Shown: positions 16,040-25,636 of the stretch, in pieces
How the letters are laid out: each line of letters opens with the position of its first letter
Position numbering within the stretch: the first letter of the stretch is position 1
Source: Streptomyces sp. NBRC 109706
GTDB taxonomy: Bacteria; Actinomycetota; Actinomycetes; Streptomycetales; Streptomycetaceae
Length of the DNA stretch: 64,000 nucleotides
Assembly (NCBI RefSeq): GCF_000974485.1
Contig: NZ_BBOM01000007.1
Location: 558,001-622,000 of the forward strand
Direction: 5' to 3'
Notes under the pieces: model-generated
What the model saw: only the letters and a program-made list of their open reading frames with translations
Told to the model about the DNA's origin: nothing
Database searches by the model: none
Position numbers and translations under genes: made by a program

Positions 16040-19000
16040 GGCGATCCTCCCTGAGCGGGCCGGGCTTCCGGCGTGGCGTTGACGAGGGCGGCGTCGACCA
16101 GGGCGGCGATCCGGGCGGCGAACGCCGGGCGGAGCAGGTCGGCGTGCCGGCAGGGCAGTTCGTGGGCGTCCACGGTGGCCCCCAGGGCCCGCCAGCGGGC
16201 GGCCTTGGCCTCGGTGGTGGGAACGTCGGGCTCCCGGCTCGCCGAGCAGAGCAGCAGCCGGCCCCGGTACTGCGGAGGCCGCCAACGGCGGGCGATCCGG
16301 GCGTTGTTGAGGCGCAGCCGCAGCAGGGTCTCCAGGACGGACGGTGGCTGTCCGGCGAAGGCGGCGCCGGGTCGGCGCACGGCGTCGATGACCTCGGCAC
16401 GGTCCAACGGGCCTGCCATGGGCGGTACTTCGGGTGCGTCCGGGACGGACTGGCTCAACAGGACGCTCAGCGACTCCTGTTCGAGCTGCTTCTCGTCGAC
16501 GGGAACGGTGGTCTCGTCGGCCGTCGCGGGGATGGCATCGAGTACCGCGAGGAGGTCGACGCGTTCGCCTTCGGCGGTGAGGCGCGCGGCCAGTTGATAG
16601 GCGAGGAGGCCGCCGAGCGAGTGCCCCAGCAGCAGATAGGGGCCCTCGGGGCGCACGGCGCGGATGCGTCGCAGATGCTCGTCGGCGAGTTCGGCGAGGG
16701 TCGCCGGCGGCGGTGCCCCGGGGTCTTCGAGTCCGGGGAGCTGCAGCGCGTGGACGGCACGGCCGGCGGGAAGGTGCGGCAGCAGCGCGGTATAGCCCCA
16801 GCCGATGCCCAGTCCGGAGTGGATACAGAACAGCGGTGGCCCGTCGTTGCCCTGACGGACCGTCAGCAGCGGGGCGAGTCCGCCGGCGGGGGCCGCGCGG
16901 TCGTCTCCGGTGAGGCGCCGGGCGAGGGTGGCGGGGGTGCGGGCCTGGAAGAGCAGGCCGAGGGGTGGGGCGACGCCCAGCTCCGCCTCGATCCCGGCGG
17001 CCAGCCGCAGCGCCAGCAGGGAGGTGCCGCCGGCGCCGAAGAAGTCCAGATCGACGGGGACTTCGGGCAGCTCCAGCACGGTGGCGAAGGCGCGGCAGAG
17101 GGCGCGTTCGGCATCGTTGCCCGGCCGGGCGTCCAGCGCGGTCGACGGTGCCGGGGCGGGCTCGGGAAGGGCCGCCCGGTCGATCTTGCCATGGGGGGTG
17201 AGCGGCGGCCGGTCGATCACGGCCCAGAGGGTGGGCAGCAGATGGCCCGGCAGGGTGCGGACGGCGTGCCGGCGTGCCCGGTCCAGGGTGCCGCCGGCGG
17301 CGAGCACCAGATGGGCGGCGAGCCGGCGTCCGCCGCCGGGCGCCGGCGGGGCGGTGACCACGGCCCGTCCGACGTCGGGGCAGCTCTCCAAAGCTGCCTC
17401 GATCTCGGCCGGCTCCACCCGGAAGCCGCGCACCTTGACCTGGTCGTCGGCCCGTCCGGCGAACTCCAGCAGCCCGTCCTCGGTCCAGCGGGCCAGATCG
17501 CCGGTGCGGTACATCCGGGCGCCCGGCGGGCCATGGGGGTCGGCGACGAACCGTTCGGCGGTGCGCGCCGGTTGGCGGTGGTAGCCGCGCGCCAGCGCCT
17601 CGCCGGCGAGATACAGCTCGCCGGTGCCCCCGGCCGGCAGCGGCCGGAGCCGGGCGTCCAGCACATAGGCCCGCGCGTGGTCCAGCGGCCGGCCGACGGG
17701 GACGGCGCCAGGCGCCTCGCAACGGTGGGCGGTGGCGGCGACGGTGGCCTCGGTGGGGCCGTAGGCGTTGGTGACGACGGTGTCGGGGCAGTGGGCGCGG
17801 AGCGTGGCGACCGCCTCGGCGGAGACGGCGTCTCCCCCGGTCCACAGCTCGGGCACGCCCGCGACCGCGTCGGGCGCGAACTGGGCTACGGCGCGCAGCA
17901 GTTCGGCGGTGAGCAGCAGCGCGCCGACCCGGTGGGCGGCGAGCGCGGCGCCGAGCGTGCGGGGGTCGAGCGGCCCTGGTGGGGCGACGACCACCGTGCC
18001 GCCGGTGAGCAACGGCACCCATACCTCGTAGCTGGCGGCATCGAAGGTGTGGGGGCTGTGGAAGAGCACCCTGCGGTGTCCTGGACGCCGGAAGTGGCGG
18101 TCCGCGGCGAAGGCGACCAGGCCCCGATGGGTGACCAGCACGCCCTTGGGCGCGCCGGTGGAGCCCGAGGTGTACAGCAGACAGGCCACCGCTTCGGGGT
18201 GCGGCTCTGCCGGCGGGTCCCCGGGTGCCGCCGGGGCGGGCCCGTCGGGGGTCAGCCACTGGGTTCCGTTCGGCGCCCAGGGGGGCCGTTCGGCGGCGAC
18301 CACCAGCCGGGCGCCGGCGTCCCGCAGCAGTCGGGCGAGCCGTGCCGGGGGCTGTGTCGGGTCGATCGGCAGATAGGCGGCGCCGGCCTTGAGCGCGGCG
18401 AGTTGGGCGACGATCAGCTCGGCGGAGCGGGGCAGCGCCAGCGCCACCACCGTCCCCCCGGCGGCCCCGGCGGCCGTCAGGCGGGCGGCCAGCCGGTCCG
18501 AGGCGTCGTCCAACTCCGCGTAGCTGTAGGTGCGTTCGCCGTCCTCGACGGCGGGGGCCGAGGGGGTCCCGGCCGGTCCGGCGGCAAACCGAGCGGTGAC
18601 GGTCGCGGGCTGCGGCGGGGCCTGGGCGGCGCCGCGTCCGGCGCTGAGCAGCGCCCGCAGCTGGTGGTCGGGCAGCACATCGAGCCGCGCCGCGTCGGCC
18701 TCGATATCGGTGCCGGCGAGCAGTTCGAGGGCGCGCACCAGCCGTTCGGCGAGGCCCCGGGCATCGACGGAGCCCCGGTGCCCGAACCTCAGCAGCCAGC
18801 GGTGGCCGGCGACGACGGCGACGGAGAGCGGATAGTGGGTGGCGTCCCTGGTCTCCAGCAACGTCGGGCCCGCATCGGCGGCGAGCCCGGCCCTGGGGTA
18901 GTTCTCGAAGGCGAGCACCGTGTCGAAGAGCGGGCCGCCGCCGGGGTGCGCGGCGGCCTGGAGATCGGCGAGTTGCACCTGGTGGTGGGCGGAGAGCGCG

Positions 19001-19929
19001 AGTTGTTCGTCCCGCAGCCGGCGCAGCAACGCCGCCACGCTCTCCCCCTCCCGCGGCCGGACGCGGACCGGGAGGGTGTTGAGGAAGAGGCCGATCATCC
19101 GTTCCACGCCGGGGAGTTCGACGGGGCGGCCGGAGACCACGCCGCCGAAGACCACGTCCCGGCGCCCGGTACTCCTGGCCAGCACCAGCGCCCACGCCAG
19201 CTGCGCGACGGTGTTGGCGGTGCAACCGGCGGCGCGGGCGGTGCGGGCCAGGGCGGCGCTCAGCTCCGCCGACAGCTGGACGTCGAGGGTGCCGGCCGGT
19301 CCCTGGCCCGCCGGCGGGGCGGTCAGCGGGGTGACTCCGGCGAGGGCGTCCCGCCAGGCGTCGAGCGCGGGCCGCCGGTCCCGGCCGCGCAGCCAGACCA
19401 GATAGTCGCGGTAGGGGGCGGGCGGCGGCAGCGGGGCGCCTCGGTAGAGGGCGTTGAGGTCCTGGGCCAGCAGCGGCATCGACCAGCCGTCCAGCAGGAT
19501 GTGATGGAGCGTCAGCAGCAGTTCGGTGCCGTTGTCGTGCCGGACCTCGGTGGCTCGTAGCAGGGGTGGGCGGGTGAGGTCGAGACGGGGTTCGGCGGCG
19601 GGGGCGAGCAGCCGTTCCAGCTCCGCCGTGACCTCGTCGGGCGGGCGGCCGGTCAGGTTCAGCTCGCGCCAGGGCACCTCGGCCCGTCGGGGGATCAGCG
19701 CGACCGGCTGGTCGAGGCCCCGGTGGCGGAAGCAGGCGCGGAGGTTGGGGTGGCGCTCCAGGAGCGCGGCGACCGCCTGACGCAGCCGTCCGGGCTCGGG
19801 GCGGCCGTCGACATGGAATCTGGCCCGCACCAGATAGGGGTCGGGTCCCTCGGGTTCGAGGAGGGCGTGGAAGAGCAGCCCGTGTTGGGCCGGTGCGAGC
19901 GGCAGCACATCGGCGAGTTTGCCGCTCAC
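16036..19929 (-). CDS. NRPS termination module C-A-PCP-TE
   Basis: A 1297-residue NRPS that adds the last residue and releases the product. The C domain (about 8-430) starts LPLAPAQHGLLFHALL, a signature of D-L condensation domains that follow an epimerase, and has HHILLDGWS. The A domain (about 450-930) shows YTSGSTGAPKG, NAYGPTEAT, YRTGDLA and PHGKIDRA; hand-read pocket D-A-Y-L-W-G-A-V-A-K. The PCP has GGTSLLAL (near 985). The thioesterase (about 1045-1290) has its nucleophile in GHSLGG and a late His in the PCRHADLL region. It directly follows the C-A-PCP-E gene with a GTGA overlap, matching the expected donor. The TE lies here although two more synthetase genes follow, so gene order is not assembly order. 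Confidence 0.93.
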   Translation of the reverse strand: MSGKLADVLPLAPAQHGLLFHALLEPEGPDPYLVRARFHVDGRPEPGRLRQAVAALLERHPNLRACFRHRGLDQPVALIPRRAEVPWRELNLTGRPPDEVTAELERLLAPAAEPRLDLTRPPLLRATEVRHDNGTELLLTLHHILLDGWSMPLLAQDLNALYRGAPLPPPAPYRDYLVWLRGRDRRPALDAWRDALAGVTPLTAPPAGQGPAGTLDVQLSAELSAALARTARAAGCTANTVAQLAWALVLARSTGRRDVVFGGVVSGRPVELPGVERMIGLFLNTLPVRVRPREGESVAALLRRLRDEQLALSAHHQVQLADLQAAAHPGGGPLFDTVLAFENYPRAGLAADAGPTLLETRDATHYPLSVAVVAGHRWLLRFGHRGSVDARGLAERLVRALELLAGTDIEADAARLDVLPDHQLRALLSAGRGAAQAPPQPATVTARFAAGPAGTPSAPAVEDGERTYSYAELDDASDRLAARLTAAGAAGGTVVALALPRSAELIVAQLAALKAGAAYLPIDPTQPPARLARLLRDAGARLVVAAERPPWAPNGTQWLTPDGPAPAAPGDPPAEPHPEAVACLLYTSGSTGAPKGVLVTHRGLVAFAADRHFRRPGHRRVLFHSPHTFDAASYEVWVPLLTGGTVVVAPPGPLDPRTLGAALAAHRVGALLLTAELLRAVAQFAPDAVAGVPELWTGGDAVSAEAVATLRAHCPDTVVTNAYGPTEATVAATAHRCEAPGAVPVGRPLDHARAYVLDARLRPLPAGGTGELYLAGEALARGYHRQPARTAERFVADPHGPPGARMYRTGDLARWTEDGLLEFAGRADDQVKVRGFRVEPAEIEAALESCPDVGRAVVTAPPAPGGGRRLAAHLVLAAGGTLDRARRHAVRTLPGHLLPTLWAVIDRPPLTPHGKIDRAALPEPAPAPSTALDARPGNDAERALCRAFATVLELPEVPVDLDFFGAGGTSLLALRLAAGIEAELGVAPPLGLLFQARTPATLARRLTGDDRAAPAGGLAPLLTVRQGNDGPPLFCIHSGLGIGWGYTALLPHLPAGRAVHALQLPGLEDPGAPPPATLAELADEHLRRIRAVRPEGPYLLLGHSLGGLLAYQLAARLTAEGERVDLLAVLDAIPATADETTVPVDEKQLEQESLSVLLSQSVPDAPEVPPMAGPLDRAEVIDAVRRPGAAFAGQPPSVLETLLRLRLNNARIARRWRPPQYRGRLLLCSASREPDVPTTEAKAARWRALGATVDAHELPCRHADLLRPAFAARIAALVDAALVNATPEARPAQGGSP

Positions 19930-22900
19930 AACTCCTCCTCGAACGCCAGCAGTTGGTCGTCGGAGAGGTCGACGAGCGGGAAGTCGGCGGCGGTGGGGGC
20001 GGCGGTGGCGCCGCCCCGGGTGTGGGTGACCAGCTCGTCCAGCGCCGTGGTCCACAGCTCGGCCAGCCGCCGCACCCCGGCCTCGTCGAGGGAGCCGGCG
20101 GCATAGGACCAGCTGGCCACCAGCCGGGGTCCTTCGGGCCCGTCGCCGAGCACCGCGTCCAGCTCCACCAGATGGTCCAGCGGCAGGGCGTCGGCGCCCG
20201 CCCCCAGCAGCTCGACGCCGTCGCCGCCGGAGGTGCCGGCTGAGGTGCCGGCGATGCCGCCCAGATAGTTGAACCGGACGTCGGGGGCGGGGAGTCGGGC
20301 CAGTTCGGGGCCGGCTTCCTGGTCCATCTCGCGCAGCAGTCCCCAGCCGAGTCCCGCGGACGGCACGGCGCGCAGCCGTTCCCTGACCCGGCGCACCGCC
20401 TCGCCGGTGGCCTCGCCGGCCGCGTCCAGCCGGACGGGGTACTGGATGGTGAACCAGCCGACCGCCGCTGAGACATCGGGCCCGTCCGGCAGCCCGTCCC
20501 GGCCGTGGCCCTCCAGATCGACGAGGAGCGCGCCGTCGTCCCCGCGCCAGCGGGCGCCGGCGGCGGCGAGCGCGGTCAGCAGCAGTGTCTCGGTGCCACA
20601 GCGCCAGGCTGCGGGCAGCTCGCCGAGCAGCGGCGCGGTCCGGTCCGCGGTCAACTCGACGGTGAAGATGGCACGTTCGCCGGCCGCCTGGGCGCCGGCC
20701 GCCTGGGCGCCGGGCGGTTGGGCGCCTGCCGGTTGGGCACCGGGCACCAGCCTGGCCTCGGGGCCGGCCAACGCCTGGCGCCAGTAGGGCAGTTGCTCCC
20801 GCAGCCGGTCGGCGGCCCGAACCTCGGCGGCCAGCAGGGTGGCCCAGCGGCGGAAGGAGACACCGGGTGGCGGCAGCGTGCCGCCCGCGTCGGGGGCGGT
20901 GGAGAGCAACGCCGCCAGGTCCCGGGCGAGCACCCGCCAGGAGACGCCGTCGACGGCCAGATGGTGCACGACCAGCAGCAGCCGGCCGACGCGCCCGGGG
21001 CCCGCGTCGTACCAGACGGCGCGCCACGGCCGGCCGGATGCGGGGTCGATCCGGCCGGTGGCGGCCAGTTCGCCGGCGTGGGCGGTCAGCCGCTCGGCCG
21101 GCCAGCCCGCCGCGTCCACCCGCTCGACCCCCGGCGCCGTCTCGGCCCGGGCGGGCGGCACCTCGAGCGCCGGCCCTTCCTCGCCGTCCCCGAGCAGCCG
21201 CAGACGCAGCGCGCCATGCCGCTCGGTGAGCTTCCGCAGGGCGGCGTCGAGGCGTTTCTCGTCGCTGCCGGCGGGGGTCGGCAGCAGCGCCGCCATCAGG
21301 AAGCGGTCCGGTTCCTCGGCGCGTGGCAGCCACCGGCGCATCATCGGGGTCAGCGGCGCCCGGCCCACCCCGTCGTCCCCCGCCGCGCCGGCCGTGGCCT
21401 CGACCTCCCTGGCCAGCAGGGCGAGTTGGCGGGGCGTCGAGGCGCCGAAGACTTCCGCCGGGGTGAAGGCGAGGCCGATCGCGCGGGCCCGGTGGGCCAG
21501 TTGGATGGCCATGATGCTGTCGCCGCCGAGGTCGAAGAAGCCGTCCTGGGCGCCGACCGAGGGCACGCCGATGACGTCGGCGAAGAGCGCGCGGAGCGCG
21601 GCCTCCCCGACGCCGGCGGGCGCGGCCTCCCCGGAGTCGGTGGGCTCGACCGGTTCGGGGGCGGGCAGCGCCGCAAGATCGGTCTTGCCGGCGGGGGTGA
21701 GCGGTAGCGCCGCCAGCGGGACGAACGCGGCCGGCACCAGCGCGGCCGGCAGCCGTTCGGCGAGGAAGGCCCGCAGCTCATCCAGGGAGGGCGCCGACCC
21801 GGTGCGCGACACCGGGTAGCCGACGAGTCGTTGGTCGCGCTCGACCACCACGGCCCGTTCCACCGCCGGGTGTTCGGCGAGCACGGCGGCCACCTCGGCC
21901 GGTTCGACCCGTAGGCCATGGAGCTGGATCTGGGCGTCCACCCGGGCCAGGAAGTCGAGTTGACCGTCCGGCCGGCGCCGCACCAGATCCCCGGTGCGGT
22001 ACATCCGCGCGCCGGCGGGCCCCCGTGGGTCGGCGACAAAGCGTTCGGCGGTGAGCGCGGGCCTGCCCAGATAGCCATGGGCCAACCCGGGGCCGCCCAG
22101 ATAGAGTTCGCCGGCCACCCCGACCGGCACCGGCCGCAGCGACCGGTCCAGCACCTGGGCCCGCACCCCGGGGATCGGCCGGCCGATGGGCACCGTCCCG
22201 GCCGCGCCGTCCAGCGGATCGGAGAGGGTGACGGCGACGGTGGCCTCCGTCGGGCCGTAGGCGTTGACCATCCGGCGTCCCGCGCCCGCCCAGAGCGCGA
22301 CCAGCGCCGGCGGGCAGGGCTCGGCGCCGACGCCGACGGTGCGCAGCTCCGGCACCTCGTCGGGCGCCACCCCGGCGAGCAGCGCCGGCGGCAGCAGGGT
22401 CGCGCTGATCCCCCGGTCGCGCAGCACCTCGGCCAGCGCCTCGCCGGCCAGCCCGCCGGGCGGCGCGACGACCAGGGTGCCGCCGGCGTGGAAGGCCATC
22501 GCCAGCTCGGCGACGAAGATGTCGAACGTCGGCGAACCGGCCTGCAGCACCCGGCTGTTGGCGTCCAGCGCGAAGGCGTCCACCAGGGCGGCGGCCAGGG
22601 TGGTGACGCCCGCGTGCGGAACCACCACGCCCTTGGGGCGTCCGGTGGTGCCGGAGGTGTGGATCACATAGGCCGGCTGCCCGGGCAGCGGCGGACCGGC
22701 CGGCAGCGGCGGGCCCGACCAGGCGGCCTCGTCGACCACCAGCGTGGGCGTCCCGATGCCGGCCGGCACCCGGGCGCCGGGGGCGACCAGCAGCAGCACG
22801 GGTTCGGCGTCCGCCAGCAGCTGACGTATCCGGCGCTCCGGATGGCCGGGGTCGACGGGCAGCTGCGCGGCGCCGGCGCGCTGCACGGCGAGGGTGGCCA

Positions 22901-24578
22901 CGGTGGCGGCGGGGCAACGGCCAAGGGCCAGCGCCACGGTGGCGCCCGGCCGCACGCCGAGGGCGGCGAGACGGCCGGCCAGCCGGGCGACCCGGTCGGC
23001 GAGCGTGGCGTAGTCGAGGACCGTCTCGCCGTCGTCCAACGCCGGGGCCCCGGGGCGTTCCGCCGCCCAGCGTTCCACCATCGCCGGCAGGCCGGGCGGC
23101 TGGTCGGTCGGGCGCGGCGGGTCGGCCGGCGGCCGGTGGGGTGCCTCGTGGGTCCCCAGCGGATGGTGGGCGACGGGCGTTTCGGGGTGGTGCAGCAGCC
23201 GTTCCAGCAGGGTGGCGAAGCTCTCCGCCCAGTGCGCGACGACATCGGGCGGCAGCCGGTCGGTGCGGACCTCGATGGTGCCGGCGAAGCCGTCGTCGGC
23301 GTCCTGGACGACACAGACCAGATCGTGTTCGCCGCCGGTGTGGATCCGTTCGGGCTCGGCGAACTCCCTGATCCGCCGGACGCTTTCCTGCCGGGGCAGA
23401 TACATGAACACCCACTGGAACAGCGGCGATCGGCCGGCGTCGCGGTCCGGCGCGGTGGCCGCCACGATCCTCCCGACCGGCACGTCGGCGTGCGCCAGCA
23501 CCCGTGGGAAGTCGGCGGCGAACCCGGCGAGCAGTTGGGCGAAGGTGGTGTCGGGGCCGATCCGCCAGCGGGTCGGCACCGCGTTCATCACATAGCCGAT
23601 GACCCGGTCCAGGCCTTTGGCCGCCCGGTTGGCGACGGGCGTGCCCAGCACCAGATCGTCGACGTCGCCCAGCCGGCCGGCGAACGCGGCGAACGCGGCC
23701 ATCAGCACCCCGTAGACGGTGGTGCCGCGTTCCCTGGCGAGCGCCCGCACCCGGCGTTCGACGTCGGCGCTCAGCCGGAACGGGAGCTGTGCGATGGCGG
23801 CGGAACGGGCGGGCGCGGTGCGGGGCGGGCCGTGCGGCGCCAGCGGCCGGGGCGGGTCGGCGAGATAGTCCCGCCAGAACGCCAGCCGCGCCTCGAACAC
23901 CCCGGCTCGTTCCAACTCCCGTTGCCAGGAGGCGAAGTCGGCGTACTGGATGGCCGGCCGCGCCGGCGGGGTGCCGCCCTCGCGGACCACCCGGTAGGTG
24001 GTGGCGAACTCGGTGTGCAGAACGTCGAAGGACCACCAGTCGGTGACGATATGGTGCAGGCTCAGCATCAGGGTGCGGCGCCGCTCGTCGACGGTGACGA
24101 ACCGGCCGCGCATCAGGCCCTCGCCGCGCAGGTCGAACGGGCGCCGCCGGAACTCGGCGAAGACATCGTCGAGTTGGCGGTCGGAGCCGCGTAGGTCGAT
24201 CCGTTCCAGCGTGAAGGGCTCGGCCGGCGGGAAGCTGACGTCGGGGGCCTCGGGCGGTCCGCCGATCCTGGTGCGCAGCACATCGTGGTTGCGCCGCAGC
24301 AGGGTGAGCGCCCGCTCCAACTCGGCGGGGTCGACGGGCCCTTCGAAGTGGTAGGCGCAGCACAGGTTGAGCGCGGCGGTGTCCGGATACAGCTCGTCGA
24401 AGACCCACAGGTCCTCCTGGGCCGGGCTGAGCCGCAGCGGCGCGTCGCCGTCCCTGGGCGGGACCACCGCCGGGATCGCCTCGGCCTGGCCGGCCTCGAC
24501 CAGGCGCCGCATCAGCCGTTGCCGCTGCTCGCCGGTGAGCGCGGCGAACCGGTCCGCGAGGGGCGACGAAGACGTCAT
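19926..24578 (-). CDS. NRPS module C-A-PCP-E (D-residue)
   Basis: A 1550-residue NRPS. After a short N-terminal helix that looks like a docking segment (LADRFAALTGEQRQRL), the C domain (about 48-470) has HHIVTDWWS, with Trp replacing Gly after the Asp. The A domain (about 500-1000) shows HTSGTTGRPKG, NAYGPTEAT, YRTGDLV and PAGKTDLA; hand-read pocket D-I-A-L-G-G-A-V-A-K, substrate not assigned. Motif A8 is unusual: DAQIQLHGLRVE, with Gln in place of the usual Lys of QVKIRG. The carrier has GGDSIMAIQL, the form typical before an epimerase. The E domain (about 1110-1530) has HHLAVDGVSWR, EGHGRD and NYLGG, so the residue is converted to D. A repetitive Pro-Gly-Ala-Gln linker interrupts the E domain. 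ATG overlaps the monooxygenase stop. Confidence 0.93.
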   Translation of the reverse strand: MTSSSPLADRFAALTGEQRQRLMRRLVEAGQAEAIPAVVPPRDGDAPLRLSPAQEDLWVFDELYPDTAALNLCCAYHFEGPVDPAELERALTLLRRNHDVLRTRIGGPPEAPDVSFPPAEPFTLERIDLRGSDRQLDDVFAEFRRRPFDLRGEGLMRGRFVTVDERRRTLMLSLHHIVTDWWSFDVLHTEFATTYRVVREGGTPPARPAIQYADFASWQRELERAGVFEARLAFWRDYLADPPRPLAPHGPPRTAPARSAAIAQLPFRLSADVERRVRALARERGTTVYGVLMAAFAAFAGRLGDVDDLVLGTPVANRAAKGLDRVIGYVMNAVPTRWRIGPDTTFAQLLAGFAADFPRVLAHADVPVGRIVAATAPDRDAGRSPLFQWVFMYLPRQESVRRIREFAEPERIHTGGEHDLVCVVQDADDGFAGTIEVRTDRLPPDVVAHWAESFATLLERLLHHPETPVAHHPLGTHEAPHRPPADPPRPTDQPPGLPAMVERWAAERPGAPALDDGETVLDYATLADRVARLAGRLAALGVRPGATVALALGRCPAATVATLAVQRAGAAQLPVDPGHPERRIRQLLADAEPVLLLVAPGARVPAGIGTPTLVVDEAAWSGPPLPAGPPLPGQPAYVIHTSGTTGRPKGVVVPHAGVTTLAAALVDAFALDANSRVLQAGSPTFDIFVAELAMAFHAGGTLVVAPPGGLAGEALAEVLRDRGISATLLPPALLAGVAPDEVPELRTVGVGAEPCPPALVALWAGAGRRMVNAYGPTEATVAVTLSDPLDGAAGTVPIGRPIPGVRAQVLDRSLRPVPVGVAGELYLGGPGLAHGYLGRPALTAERFVADPRGPAGARMYRTGDLVRRRPDGQLDFLARVDAQIQLHGLRVEPAEVAAVLAEHPAVERAVVVERDQRLVGYPVSRTGSAPSLDELRAFLAERLPAALVPAAFVPLAALPLTPAGKTDLAALPAPEPVEPTDSGEAAPAGVGEAALRALFADVIGVPSVGAQDGFFDLGGDSIMAIQLAHRARAIGLAFTPAEVFGASTPRQLALLAREVEATAGAAGDDGVGRAPLTPMMRRWLPRAEEPDRFLMAALLPTPAGSDEKRLDAALRKLTERHGALRLRLLGDGEEGPALEVPPARAETAPGVERVDAAGWPAERLTAHAGELAATGRIDPASGRPWRAVWYDAGPGRVGRLLLVVHHLAVDGVSWRVLARDLAALLSTAPDAGGTLPPPGVSFRRWATLLAAEVRAADRLREQLPYWRQALAGPEARLVPGAQPAGAQPPGAQAAGAQAAGERAIFTVELTADRTAPLLGELPAAWRCGTETLLLTALAAAGARWRGDDGALLVDLEGHGRDGLPDGPDVSAAVGWFTIQYPVRLDAAGEATGEAVRRVRERLRAVPSAGLGWGLLREMDQEAGPELARLPAPDVRFNYLGGIAGTSAGTSGGDGVELLGAGADALPLDHLVELDAVLGDGPEGPRLVASWSYAAGSLDEAGVRRLAELWTTALDELVTHTRGGATAAPTAADFPLVDLSDDQLLAFEEEL
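20680..20739. repeat. Four 15-bp tandem units inside the epimerase coding region
   Basis: Units based on CCGGCCGCCTGGGCG repeat four times, the first two identical and the others diverged. They encode a PAGAQ/AAGAQ-type pentapeptide array in a surface loop of the E domain. In-frame copy number can change without breaking the protein. Confidence 0.8.
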
Positions 24579-25636
24579 AGCAGGTCCTTTCGGATGTCGG
24601 CGAGCCGGTGCAGCCCCGCGATCACCTGGTCGCGTTCGAGTCCGAAGTCGACAAAGCAGGCGACCTCGTCACAGCCGAGGTCCCGCAGGTCGGCGAGCAT
24701 CCGGGCGCAGGTGTCCGGCGAGCCCAGCAGGCTGCCCCAGTTGAGATAGCGCTGGAACGCGAACTCGGTGAGGGCGTCCAGCTGTTGTGCGTTCAGCCCG
24801 GCGGTGTCGCCGGCCGTCCCCCGGTTCGCCGAGGTCTGCCGCACATAGGAGCGCAGATAGGCCCTGAGCGGCGTCTCGGCCAGCCGTCGTGCCTCGGCGT
24901 CGTCCGCGCCGACAAAGGTGTGCGCCATCAGGGTGACCATGCCGCCGTCCCGCGCCCCCGGCTGGACGGGCGCGGCATGGAACGCGGCCCGGTAGCGGCC
25001 GATCAGCGCGGCCAGATCGGCGCGGCTCTGGCCGACGGTGGCGCCCAGCACTCCGGTGCGCAGCGAGCCGGCGGCGTCCCAGGTCGCCGGCGAGCCCGAG
25101 GTGGTCAGCCAGAGCGGCAACGCGCCCTGGACGGGGACCGGTTGGGGGGTGACGGCGATCCGTTCGCCGGCGCCGTCGGTGAACTCGACGGCCTCGCCGG
25201 CCCAGAGGCGACGCAGCAGCGGGATATCGGCGAGGGCCCGCGCGCGGCGGTCGGGGTAGGCGTCGGGCGCCAGCACGAAGTCCGCCGAATGCCAGCCGGT
25301 GGCGACGGAGAAGCCCACCCGGCCGCCGGAAAGGTTGTCCACCACGGCCCAGTCCTCCGCCACCCGCAGCGGGTGGTGCAGCGGCAGCACCACGCTGCCG
25401 GCGCGCAGCCCGATCCGTTCGGTGGCCACGGCCAGTGCGGCGTTGAGCACCGGCGGGCTGGGGAAGACCTGTCCGACCTGCTGGAAGTGCCGCTCCGGGG
25501 TCCAGACGGCGGCGAAGCCGAGCCGGTCGGCGGCCCTGGCGATGGCGAGGATGTCCTGGTATTTCGCGGCGTGGTCGGCGCGTTGGCCGGCCGAGTCGGC
25601 GCCGAAGAACATGATGCTCAGTTCCACCGTGGTCAT
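24575..25636 (-). CDS. Luciferase-like flavin monooxygenase of the secondary-metabolism type
   Basis: A 353-residue FMN-dependent monooxygenase of the luciferase-like fold. It belongs to the subgroup that occurs fused to or beside PKS/NRPS modules (the MupA/Atu3640-like natural-product LLM group): LSIMFFGAD at the start, AVWTPERHFQQVGQVFPSPPV, IGLRAGSVVLPLHHPLRVAEDW, LSGGRVGFSVATGWH and LRSYVRQTS are the visible family segments. Such enzymes insert oxygen into carrier-bound intermediates, typically by hydroxylation; here the target is probably a PCP- or ACP-bound residue, but which one is unknown. The ATG overlaps the previous NRPS stop (ATGA) and its own stop overlaps the next start, so it is made in step with the two NRPS proteins it may serve. 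Confidence 0.9.
   Translation of the reverse strand: MTTVELSIMFFGADSAGQRADHAAKYQDILAIARAADRLGFAAVWTPERHFQQVGQVFPSPPVLNAALAVATERIGLRAGSVVLPLHHPLRVAEDWAVVDNLSGGRVGFSVATGWHSADFVLAPDAYPDRRARALADIPLLRRLWAGEAVEFTDGAGERIAVTPQPVPVQGALPLWLTTSGSPATWDAAGSLRTGVLGATVGQSRADLAALIGRYRAAFHAAPVQPGARDGGMVTLMAHTFVGADDAEARRLAETPLRAYLRSYVRQTSANRGTAGDTAGLNAQQLDALTEFAFQRYLNWGSLLGSPDTCARMLADLRDLGCDEVACFVDFGLERDQVIAGLHRLADIRKDLL

Noticed and set aside
13835..20476. Long minus-strand frames extending upstream of the KS-ACP, C-A-PCP and C-A-PCP-TE starts
   Set aside because: Their N-terminal parts are Arg/Pro-rich out-of-frame translations of the preceding NRPS gene. Domain starts and ribosome binding sites place the real starts at 12752, 16039 and 19929.
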